5,863 nt of DNA from Flavobacteriales bacterium (GTDB lineage: Bacteria > Bacteroidota > Bacteroidia > Flavobacteriales_D > Sanyastnellaceae): assembly GCA_947464885.1 (NCBI GenBank), contig CANHYZ010000149.1, positions 1-5,863 on the forward strand. Direction: 5' to 3'. Numbering within the stretch: the stretch's first letter is position 1; each line of letters begins with the position of its first letter. The translations under genes were made by a program, and so were the position numbers. The notes below the pieces were generated by a model. That model worked only from the letters and a program-made list of their open reading frames with translations, had not been told where the DNA came from and did no database searches. This document shows, in pieces, positions 1-5,863 of the stretch.

Positions 1-2169
1 CTTTTTCTCTTTCCACCATTGAATGAATTGGGCCAGATTAAGGTTGTGCTGAATGCACTCATGCTTAATGTGATTCAGGAGAAACTCTACACCACTGTCG
101 GATTGCAGTTTCAGTTTTCGTATCACGGCAATCGCCATGGAGAAAACGCTTTCACTGTGGTGGATCGACGATAAATCACCGAAGTGTTGTGTGAGGAAAG
201 TGTATAGATCAATGTGGACTTTTCTCTTTTCACGCTTGATATGATGTGTTATGAATGCTTCCATATTGATGGCCGGATGAATTTCAGCCAACGCTTGCAC
301 GCAATCGAATCCGGCGAAATGATGATTGGGATGTTCTGAAAATTCGAGAAAGCCCATGAGCGCGCGCACATGGATGGACCGTTTCAACAAGAAACTATCG
401 CTAGTCGTGCAGTCGATCTCATTTTCATGCAACCACTCAGCGCATTTCGTGCCTTCCTTTCCGGTTCGCACCAGGATGGTGATTTCGCCAAACGGAAATC
501 CGTCTTCACGGCATTCACGAATACAGTCTAAAAGCTGGATCTTCCAGCTATCGTTTTCTTCCTCTGAGGTATCGTCGCCTTCTTTTTTCTTTTTCTTCTT
601 TTCCGATGCCGGCATATTCAACAATTTCACATAGCCGGGTTGCTTGCTTTCAGCGTTTTGTTTTAGCTCGTCATAAACGTGGCTATGCTCTCGGAGTAGC
701 GGGGCAAACGCTTTGTAAAAAGTGTTGTTGAATTCCACAACAGCTTTGCTGCTTCTGAAATTAGACTGCAAGGGGTCGAGCTTGTGGTTCTCATTAAACG
801 TTCGTGAGGCCAGCGGATTGTTGAATTCTGCCGGGACATTGGGCAAGTCGGTAAATTGCTTCACGTAACTCGCCCGCCAGCGGTAGATGCTCTGCTTGGC
901 ATCGCCCACGACCAGACAGTGATTGCCTTCGGACAAGCCGTTTTGAACGAGCGGAATCAAATTCATCCATTGCGTTTTCGACGTGTCTTGAAATTCATCA
1001 ATCAAAATGTGCTTGTATCGATTGCCGATGCGCTCATAAATGAACGGCGCATCATTGCCTTGGATAATATTATTGACCAGGTTGTGGAAGTCGGACAGCA
1101 GCAGTGTGTTTTCCTCCTGTCGAATGGCTTCTGCACATCTCGCCATGTAATCGGAAAGACCGAGTTGCGCGATATTTTTTTGAATTTGACCGAGTAAATG
1201 ATAACGCGCCAACGTTTCGCCCTCTAGGTTCTCACGGATGGCGTTTGCCAAGTGGCCAACTTCGGATGCGATGGGTTGGAAGCGGCTGAGAGCAGTGGCG
1301 TTGACCCATTTTTCATCTTCCAAGGCATCCTCGAAACGCGCGGGTACTTTTGCCTTGTATTCTTGTTTTTGTATCTGTCTTACCAGACTAATCCAGCCCC
1401 CTTTTTTATAGGGAATATCATCCATTGTGATATCAGCCTTTTCCAGCAGTTGAAAGATGTTGTCTGCAAGCGCTGTCATCGTTGCTTCATACGCCTTGTT
1501 TTCTTCGCGAATCTTCGTGCGCACTTCTTTGAAGGAACTCAGCTCAATCTTAGCCAATCGGCTCAACGGCTCAACGCCTGCCTCCTTGAAAAGTTCAGAC
1601 GCAACCGCAAGTAAATCGTTGCGTGGATTCCACGTGCTTCCGTCTTCAATCTTACTCAGAGAGTATTCCTTTACATACTCGGTAAGCACTTGGTTAATGC
1701 CGAGATCATCGAGCAGTCGGTCGATCATTTTTTCTTTGAAAAGCGGCTCATTCATCTCGATGGAAAAGTCGCCGTTCAGTTTCAGATCTTTCGCAAAGGC
1801 TCTCACCAGGCGATGCGTCAAACTGTCAATCGTCATGATGCTCAAGTCGCGGTAGTGATGCAGCATGTGGTTGTACACCGCGGTGGAGCGCTCCAGGAGT
1901 TCTTCCGGAGAAATCTTGAGCATTTCGAGTAACTCCGGCTCCAGGTGTTTGTCGCCCTTGCCCGCAGCGAATTCGGATAAACGCAACATCACACGCTCCT
2001 TCATTTCCTTCACTGCTGCCGTGGTGAACGTGATGGCCAAAATGTGTTTGTAGTATCCCGGCTCCTTCGGTTTGCTCAGCGCCATGAACAGATAGTACTT
2101 CACCAGTTGGAAGGTTTTTCCGCTGCCGGCACTGGCTTTCATGATGATAAAACGTTCGGTCGAATTCAT
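1..2169 (-). CDS. UvrD/RecB/AddA-like superfamily 1 DNA helicase, N-terminal 723 residues (3' end outside window)
   Basis: An ATP-dependent DNA helicase of the UvrD/REP type, most like the RecB/AddA subunits that process double-strand breaks in the cytoplasm. The frame is open for 723 codons to position 1. Visible motifs in order: Walker A ASAGSGKT (residues 12-19); motif Ia around 47-59 (TFTTAAVKEMKER, diverged from the usual TFTNKAA-EMK-R); a TIDS motif at 113-116; Walker B IDEFQDT at 390-396; motif III GDAKQSIYRWR at 422-432; motif IV LQSNFRSS at 467-474. A run of six lysines followed by an acidic stretch (residues 523-540) looks like a flexible insert. Motifs V and VI and any C-terminal PD-(D/E)XK nuclease domain would lie beyond the left edge, so nuclease activity cannot be judged. 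The start at 2169 is the only ATG between an in-frame stop (2215-2217) and the Walker A motif. It is divergent from the peroxidase operon, and I see no TAnnTTTG box for it in the intergenic region. RecB/AddA-like versus another UvrD relative stays open. Confidence 0.93.
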   Translation of the reverse strand, partial: MNSTERFIIMKASAGSGKTFQLVKYYLFMALSKPKEPGYYKHILAITFTTAAVKEMKERVMLRLSEFAAGKGDKHLEPELLEMLKISPEELLERSTAVYNHMLHHYRDLSIMTIDSLTHRLVRAFAKDLKLNGDFSIEMNEPLFKEKMIDRLLDDLGINQVLTEYVKEYSLSKIEDGSTWNPRNDLLAVASELFKEAGVEPLSRLAKIELSSFKEVRTKIREENKAYEATMTALADNIFQLLEKADITMDDIPYKKGGWISLVRQIQKQEYKAKVPARFEDALEDEKWVNATALSRFQPIASEVGHLANAIRENLEGETLARYHLLGQIQKNIAQLGLSDYMARCAEAIRQEENTLLLSDFHNLVNNIIQGNDAPFIYERIGNRYKHILIDEFQDTSKTQWMNLIPLVQNGLSEGNHCLVVGDAKQSIYRWRASYVKQFTDLPNVPAEFNNPLASRTFNENHKLDPLQSNFRSSKAVVEFNNTFYKAFAPLLREHSHVYDELKQNAESKQPGYVKLLNMPASEKKKKKKEGDDTSEEENDSWKIQLLDCIRECREDGFPFGEITILVRTGKEGTKCAEWLHENEIDCTTSDSFLLKRSIHVRALMGFLEFSEHPNHHFAGFDCVQALAEIHPAINMEAFITHHIKREKRKVHIDLYTFLTQHFGDLSSIHHSESVFSMAIAVIRKLKLQSDSGVEFLLNHIKHECIQHNLNLAQFIQWWKEKK

Positions 2170-2247
2170 GGCTGTGGTGTGTTCACGTTGGTTTCGAAGA
2201 TCGTTTGCTTTTGGTCATTTTTCACATGTGTTAGGGGAATTGTCGGT

Positions 2248-2255
2248 TATTTTTG
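2248..2255 (+). promoter_or_regulatory. Bacteroidota-type -7 promoter element for the MbnP/peroxidase operon
   Basis: TATTTTTG matches the Bacteroidota sigma-factor -7 consensus TAnnTTTG at every fixed position. It lies 24 bases before the chosen ATG at 2280, which would give a leader of roughly 15-20 bases. No clear TTG of a -33 element is found 19-21 bases upstream, so the promoter may be weak or need an activator. The 8-base palindrome CACATGTG at 2223-2230 sits where the -33 element should be and could be a regulator half-site, but this is speculative. Confidence 0.5.
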
Positions 2256-2279
2256 TATAGAATTGAAAATGAAGATGTC

Positions 2280-3038
2280 ATGAAAAACACGTTTCTTTTA
2301 GTTGGTTTTCTTTCTGTTATCCTTTGGTCATGTAAAGACGAACCGGAACCACCGGTTACGACCACCGCTGATGTGAACGTTAGTTTTAATGCCCTTTGGG
2401 ACGATCAACCCTTTGTGATGCAGCAGGTGTATATGGATGACTTCGGCAATCGCTTGCGTGCCGACAAGCTCATGAACTACATCGCCTTCGTAACGCTGGT
2501 GGCAGAGGATGGAACTGAAACCCAACTCAAAGATTTCATGTTGCTTGATTTCAGCGAAAACAATGAAATCAGTGCAACCCTTCCCAAGGGTAAATACACA
2601 CAGTTGAAATTTGGTGTTGGCGTGCCTCGTGACTACAACAAGGACCAGGACCCGGCGCAATATCCAAGTTCTCATGCCCTCAGCGTCGCCGGTTCACAAG
2701 GCATGTTTTGGGTGTGGAATACTGGTTACATCTTCGCTAAATTCGAAGGGAAGTGTGATACCACCGGAACAGAAGGCGCGGAGTTGCTCACACCGATTGC
2801 CATTCACGCCGGAGACGAAATCAGTTACCGTGAATTTGTTTCTGCCCCTTTCGTTTTGGATCTAACATCAGGCTCGAAGAGCATGCGTGTGAATTTGCAC
2901 ATCGATGAGATTTTCTCCCCGGTCAATGGTAATGATGTCGATCTGGCGCAAGATGCCATCACGCATACAAGTACCAATCCTGAATTGGCGGCCGACTTCA
3001 TGGATAACTACATCGCCGCGCTTACAGTGGATCTATGA
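2280..3038 (+). CDS. MbnP-like copper-protein-family lipoprotein
   Basis: A 252-residue exported lipoprotein resembling the MbnP family, whose methanotroph members bind copper after a di-heme partner converts a Trp to kynurenine. The N-terminus is a lipoprotein signal peptide: Lys2, hydrophobic residues 4-15, then LWSC with lipidated Cys18. The following K19-D20-E21 fits the Bacteroidota lipoprotein surface-export signal, and an EPEPP spacer follows. Family marks are the beta-strand-rich body, the FGVGVPRDYN stretch at 111-120, the hallmark MFWVWNTGYIF at 142-152, and a C-terminal HTSTNPELA...NYIAALTVD segment. Mature tryptophans are W40, W144 and W146; W144 or W146 are candidate modification sites. 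H132, H176, H207 and H229 are possible metal ligands. C159 is the only other Cys. The ATG at 2280 is preferred over an in-frame TTG at 2253 because that TTG lies inside the -7 element and the ATG starts a proper signal peptide. First gene of the operon; its stop overlaps the next start. The family call is firm, but copper binding here is inferred. Confidence 0.85.
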   Translation: MKNTFLLVGFLSVILWSCKDEPEPPVTTTADVNVSFNALWDDQPFVMQQVYMDDFGNRLRADKLMNYIAFVTLVAEDGTETQLKDFMLLDFSENNEISATLPKGKYTQLKFGVGVPRDYNKDQDPAQYPSSHALSVAGSQGMFWVWNTGYIFAKFEGKCDTTGTEGAELLTPIAIHAGDEISYREFVSAPFVLDLTSGSKSMRVNLHIDEIFSPVNGNDVDLAQDAITHTSTNPELAADFMDNYIAALTVDL

Positions 3039-4060
3039 GATGGTGGTCGCTGATCGCGTGCCTGCTTATCCTACAGGCTTGTCGCGAGCCTGCGATATCG
3101 TGGCCGGAAGACCGGCCCATCGAAGTAAAGAAGCCTCAGTTCTTTCCGGCATTTGATTACCCTTCGGATAACCGACCTACGACCCTGCGCGTCTTGCTGG
3201 GACGAACCTTGTTTTACGATACACGGCTTTCGGCCAACGGCACAACACATTGCGGTTCGTGTCACGTGCTCAGCGCTGCCTTCACCGATGGTCGCGCCAC
3301 CAGTCCGGGAATGGCAGGTATTGGCGGAAATCGCAATGCTCCAACACTGGCCAATATCGCCTGGATGAATCGCCTGATGATGGAAGGTGGCGTTCCATCA
3401 CTCGAAACACAAGCCCTTGCGCCCTTGCACGATAGTTTGGAAATGGGTTACAACATGATGCATGTGGTGGAACGATTAAACCGCGATGGTGATTTGACTG
3501 CTTTGGCTAAAAAGGCATACGGACGCGATAGCATCGATCCGTATGTCATTACCCGCGCTTTGGCTTGTTTTCAGCGCACGTTCGTATCGGGGGATTCACG
3601 CCATGACCGCTTCAATCTCGGACAGAAGGATCATATGAATGTAGCGGAATTGCGCGGAAAGGAGTTGTTTTTCTCAGAACGGACCCAATGCTCATCGTGT
3701 CATAGTGGTGTTTTCTTTACCGATATGGATTACCACAACATTGGGTTGTCGCTCGTCTATACCGATCCGGGAAAGGCGCGTGCAACGCATAAAGCGGAGG
3801 ACGTAGGTAAATTCAAAACACCAACATTACGCAATATTCAATTGACTTCGCCCTATATGCATGACGGAAGTATGTCGACACTGGAAGAGGTCATTGCATT
3901 TTATAATCAGGGTGGAGTGCCGCACGAAAATCGTGATGTCCGCATTCAACCCTTGAATTTGTCCGATCAGGAACAAGCCGATTTGGTGGCTTTTCTGATT
4001 TCACTCACAGATTGGAATTTTGTTCAGAATAAGGATTTGTTACCTTTGGAAGGAAGATGA
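3035..4060 (+). CDS. Di-heme cytochrome c peroxidase family lipoprotein, MbnH-like
   Basis: A 341-residue exported di-heme enzyme of the bacterial cytochrome c peroxidase/MauG superfamily. It starts with a lipoprotein signal (hydrophobic 5-14, LQAC, lipidated Cys16). Heme 1 attaches at C73-G-S-C76-H77 and heme 2 at C219-S-S-C222-H223. Met275 in SPYMHDG aligns with the distal Met of the high-potential heme of peroxidases (Tyr in MauG). Gln126 and Glu136 keep the 10-residue spacing of the MauG catalytic pair Gln103/Glu113. The usual FWDGRA block is replaced by MMEGGVPSLE, a pattern I associate with MbnH-like members. As a result the inter-heme Trp of MauG and classical peroxidases aligns, without gaps against the next gene, with Met116. 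The gene overlaps its neighbours by 4 bases on both sides (ATGA), so it is translationally coupled to the MbnP-like gene, its probable substrate or partner. No Shine-Dalgarno site is visible. A plain H2O2-reducing peroxidase is the alternative reading. Confidence 0.9.
   Translation: MRWWSLIACLLILQACREPAISWPEDRPIEVKKPQFFPAFDYPSDNRPTTLRVLLGRTLFYDTRLSANGTTHCGSCHVLSAAFTDGRATSPGMAGIGGNRNAPTLANIAWMNRLMMEGGVPSLETQALAPLHDSLEMGYNMMHVVERLNRDGDLTALAKKAYGRDSIDPYVITRALACFQRTFVSGDSRHDRFNLGQKDHMNVAELRGKELFFSERTQCSSCHSGVFFTDMDYHNIGLSLVYTDPGKARATHKAEDVGKFKTPTLRNIQLTSPYMHDGSMSTLEEVIAFYNQGGVPHENRDVRIQPLNLSDQEQADLVAFLISLTDWNFVQNKDLLPLEGR
4048..4053 (+). promoter_or_regulatory. Purine-rich ribosome-binding site before the second peroxidase gene
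   Basis: GGAAGG ends 3 bases before the ATG at 4057, within the last codons of the preceding gene. It is the only Shine-Dalgarno-like site in the operon; the other internal starts rely on overlap with the upstream stop codon. The short spacing keeps this tentative. Confidence 0.3.
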
Positions 4061-5154
4061 AATCACAGCATTGGATCGTGTTTTTATTCATGGTTACAAC
4101 GTTTGCCTGTTGTAAGCCAAATGAGCCGGAACCACCGGATCCACCGACGTGGGTAGGAACTCCCTATGAGTTGGTCATTCCTCCGCTTTTTCCGCCGATG
4201 GATATTCCCGCCGATAATCCGCTTACGGTGGAAGGCGTGGCTCTTGGTCGTTACTTATTCTGGGAGAAAAACCTCAGCGCAAATGGAACACAAAGCTGTG
4301 GATCGTGCCACTTACCGGAACACGGATTTTCCGATCCAAATCGCTTCAGTACGGGTATTACCGGAGAACAAGGAAACAGGCAATCGATGGCATTGGTGAA
4401 CTTGGGATGGGCCTACAATTATTTCTGGGATGGACGTGCACAAACCCTCGAGGTTCAGGTTGTCGAACCGATCACCAATCCCATTGAGATGAACAATACG
4501 TGGGAGAACGCATTGCAGTCATTACGCAATGACCCTGCTTATCCTCCTATGTTCTTAGCGGCTTTCGGAACCGCCGAAATCACCCGTGATCGCGCAGCAA
4601 AGGCGATGGCTTCTTTCCTGCGCACAATGATTAGTGCCGATTCGAAATTTGACCGTGAGCGCGCCGGCACATACACATTCACGCCACTGGAGGAAACGGG
4701 ATTTAACCTCTTCCTGACAGAAGGAGGGATTAATCCCAATACAGGTCAACCCTGGGGCGGTGCCGATTGCTTCCACTGCCATGGTCCCGGAGGGATGCAA
4801 ATGGGCGATTACCTCATGCACAATAACGGACTCGACGCACATTTCGCAGCAGACCCGGGACTGGCCGGAGTAACGGGGAATCCCCTGGATAGCGGCCGTT
4901 TTAAAACACCTACGCTACGCAACATTGAACTCACTGCGCCCTACATGCACGATGGTCGCTTTCAAACCTTGAGTGAAGTGATTGGACACTACAACACCGG
5001 AGGGCAAGTCAGTACCACCATCGATCCGTTTATGGAGGCGGCAGGTGGTGGTTTGTTTCTGGATGAAGTGGATGAGTTGGCCTTGATTGCCTTTTTGAAA
5101 ACACTTACCGATACATCGTTCATCAACAATCCGGCGTTCAGCGACCCTCACTAA
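4057..5154 (+). CDS. Di-heme cytochrome c peroxidase, canonical type, lipoprotein
   Basis: A 365-residue di-heme peroxidase expected to reduce H2O2 with electrons from a small cytochrome or another periplasmic donor. The signal peptide ends in TFACC: Cys18 (or Cys19) would be lipidated, followed by the spacer KPNEPEPPDPP. Heme 1 is bound by C81-G-S-C84-H85 and heme 2 by C238-F-H-C241-H242, which carries an extra His inside the motif. Met297 in APYMHDG is the expected distal ligand of heme 2. FWDGRA (123-128) supplies the inter-heme Trp124, and Gln134 and Glu144 match the MauG/peroxidase active-site pair. Length and motif order are normal for the family. It overlaps the preceding gene by 4 bases and the next by 1 (TAATG). 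It is clearly paralogous to its upstream neighbour: both carry LSANGT, CGSCH, KTPTLRNI and PYMHDG, but only this one has the classical Trp block. Its physiological electron donor is unknown. Confidence 0.94.
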   Translation: MKSQHWIVFLFMVTTFACCKPNEPEPPDPPTWVGTPYELVIPPLFPPMDIPADNPLTVEGVALGRYLFWEKNLSANGTQSCGSCHLPEHGFSDPNRFSTGITGEQGNRQSMALVNLGWAYNYFWDGRAQTLEVQVVEPITNPIEMNNTWENALQSLRNDPAYPPMFLAAFGTAEITRDRAAKAMASFLRTMISADSKFDRERAGTYTFTPLEETGFNLFLTEGGINPNTGQPWGGADCFHCHGPGGMQMGDYLMHNNGLDAHFAADPGLAGVTGNPLDSGRFKTPTLRNIELTAPYMHDGRFQTLSEVIGHYNTGGQVSTTIDPFMEAAGGGLFLDEVDELALIAFLKTLTDTSFINNPAFSDPH

Positions 5155-5651
5155 TGGCAGAGCAACTTCCGGATGGCCTGCGAAAGCATCTGGCCAGGGC
5201 AAATCAATACAAGAAGGAAAACAAGAAGTACTTGTTGAATCTGGCGCGCAAGAAGGACGTGGATGATACTTTTCACACGCTGCATGATGAGGCTTTTGAG
5301 CAGATTGATTGCCTGTCCTGCGCCAACTGTTGCAAAACGACATCACCCATTTTTCGTGATGTCGATATCGACCGCATCGCCAAACATCTGGGAATGCGCC
5401 CTTCGCATTTTACGGAGCGCTATCTTCATATCGATGAGGATAACGACTGGGTCCTGAATTCTTCACCTTGCGCATTTCTGGGAGCCGATAACTACTGTAG
5501 TATTTATGAGGTTCGACCTAAAGCGTGCAGAGAGTATCCGCACACGGATCGCAAACACATGACGCAAATTCTTGAATTAACTTATAAGAATACTATGGTG
5601 TGTCCGGCTGTTGCTTCTATCGTCGAGAAGATGAGAACGGGCAAGGCATAG
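5154..5651 (+). CDS. YkgJ-family cysteine cluster protein (CxxCxxCC)
   Basis: A 165-residue soluble protein of the YkgJ/UPF0153 family, thought to bind zinc or an Fe-S cluster; its biochemical role is not established. It has no signal peptide, so it is probably cytoplasmic. Residues 9-40 are Lys-rich and likely helical. The signature is C53-L-S-C56-A-N-C59-C60, followed by C106, C115, C125 (in RPKACREYP) and C150, giving eight cysteines as expected for a full-length member. The start ATG shares one base with the stop of the upstream peroxidase gene (TAATG), and no ribosome-binding site is visible, which argues for translational coupling. It is the last gene of the operon; a weak hairpin with a T-run follows its stop. 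The link to the heme/copper genes is by position only, and the family also occurs in many other contexts. Confidence 0.9.
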   Translation: MAEQLPDGLRKHLARANQYKKENKKYLLNLARKKDVDDTFHTLHDEAFEQIDCLSCANCCKTTSPIFRDVDIDRIAKHLGMRPSHFTERYLHIDEDNDWVLNSSPCAFLGADNYCSIYEVRPKACREYPHTDRKHMTQILELTYKNTMVCPAVASIVEKMRTGKA

Positions 5652-5668
5652 CGAATGTCTTCGTTTTT
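5650..5668 (+). terminator. Weak candidate intrinsic terminator after the operon
   Basis: CGAA (5652-5655) pairs with TTCG (5660-5663) around a TGTC loop. The stem can extend by a G-T and an A-T pair, and a run of five T follows at 5664-5668. The stem is short and only partly GC, so it may be chance. The rest of the 105-base gap before the next gene holds no gene that I can see. Confidence 0.3.
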
Positions 5669-5694
5669 CTAACCACTATTTTTTCGGAATAATC

Positions 5695-5711
5695 TATGCC
5701 TGTCGGGCATA
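5695..5711. other. Perfect 6-bp inverted repeat in the intergenic region
   Basis: TATGCC and GGCATA form a perfect stem around a 5-base loop TGTCG. No T-run follows on the plus strand, so it is not a textbook terminator. It could be a backup terminator, a leader hairpin for the downstream ComF-family gene or an operator, with no evidence to choose between these. Confidence 0.25.
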
Positions 5712-5756
5712 ATGCTTTGCGCCCTATCGGTTCATGTTGGCGGAAAATTTCACACC

Positions 5757-5863
5757 ATGAGTCTTGCATCGAATTTTGGTTTACTGCTTTTCCCCAGCTA
5801 TTGCTCCGGTTGTAATCGCAACCTGATGCATTATGAAAAAGCAATCTGTTTGCATTGCCAGTC
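5757..5863 (+). CDS. comF: ComF-family protein, N-terminal zinc ribbon (3' end outside window)
   Basis: The frame is open from an ATG at 5757 to the right edge, giving 35 complete codons. The N-terminus has a short hydrophobic stretch ending in LLLFP (residues 9-13), then C16-S-G-C19 and C31-L-H-C34. This LFPxxCxxC...E-x3-CxxC layout is the N-terminal zinc ribbon of ComF/GntX proteins, which normally continue into a phosphoribosyltransferase domain and act in DNA uptake (competence) or related metabolism. That domain lies outside the window, so the call rests on the ribbon alone. An in-frame ATG at 5712 would add 15 residues that do not look like family sequence, so 5757 is preferred. It is probably transcribed separately from the operon upstream, since the gap is 105 bases, although no good TAnnTTTG box is visible. 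Confidence 0.72.
   Translation, partial: MSLASNFGLLLFPSYCSGCNRNLMHYEKAICLHCQ

Noticed and set aside
2253..2279. A TTG start giving nine extra residues on the MbnP-like protein
   Set aside because: The TTG is part of the -7 promoter box, and the extra charged residues would spoil the signal peptide that begins at the ATG at 2280.
326..2283. Several plus-strand open frames of 60-130 codons
   Set aside because: They lie antisense to a continuous 723-codon helicase frame with all expected motifs, and none shows a recognisable domain.
4768..4782. A possible extra heme site from the C-F-H-C-H sequence
   Set aside because: It is a single CxxCH with His as one of the x residues; only two heme sites are present, as normal for the family.
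4915..5346. A 143-codon minus-strand frame across the end of the second peroxidase and the start of the YkgJ gene
   Set aside because: It is antisense to two well-supported genes and has no family features; it is a shadow of their codon usage.
5617..5844. A 75-codon minus-strand frame in the region after the operon
   Set aside because: It overlaps the YkgJ stop and the ComF-family zinc ribbon on the other strand and has no recognisable motif.
5833..5863. A possible new gene start, ATG followed by AAA AAG, that looks like a signal peptide
   Set aside because: It is out of frame with the open ComF-family frame from 5757, which has the two CxxC pairs; too few codons are visible to support it.
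1..5863. Mobile elements, CRISPR arrays, tRNA or rRNA genes, toxin-antitoxin or defence genes beyond the helicase
   Set aside because: No transposase, repeat-spacer pattern, cloverleaf or rRNA-like segment was seen; the RecB/AddA-like helicase fits ordinary DNA repair.

Overview
The window comes from a Bacteroidota (Bacteroidetes) chromosome. The evidence is a perfect TAnnTTTG-type -7 element, little use of Shine-Dalgarno sites, three lipoproteins in a row (one with a K-[D/E]-[D/E] stretch after the lipidated Cys, the Bacteroidota surface-export pattern), and proteins whose closest style of homolog I know from that phylum. I cannot place it below phylum level. I see no insertion sequence, phage gene, CRISPR array, tRNA or rRNA.

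Layout. Positions 1-2169, minus strand: the first 723 codons of a UvrD/RecB/AddA-like superfamily 1 helicase that runs off the left edge. Positions 2170-2279: a 110-base divergent intergenic region with a good promoter for the rightward genes. Positions 2280-5651, plus strand: a very tight four-gene operon (overlaps of 4, 4 and 1 bases) encoding an MbnP-like copper-protein-family lipoprotein, an MbnH-like di-heme peroxidase lipoprotein, a second and more canonical di-heme cytochrome c peroxidase lipoprotein, and a small 8-Cys YkgJ-family metal-cluster protein. Positions 5652-5756: a short intergenic stretch with a weak candidate terminator. Positions 5757-5863: the start of a ComF-family gene, recognised from its N-terminal zinc ribbon, which runs off the right edge.

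How the genes may work together. In methanotrophs the di-heme enzyme MbnH oxidises a Trp of its partner MbnP to kynurenine, which lets MbnP bind copper. The first two operon genes look like a Bacteroidota version of that pair, both predicted to be lipid-anchored. The unusual points are a second di-heme peroxidase in the same operon, a Trp-to-Met change at the inter-heme position of the MbnH-like enzyme (the second enzyme keeps the Trp), and a translationally coupled cytoplasmic YkgJ-type protein. A two-peroxidase protein-oxidation or copper-handling system at the cell surface is a reasonable hypothesis, but it is inferred from sequence only.
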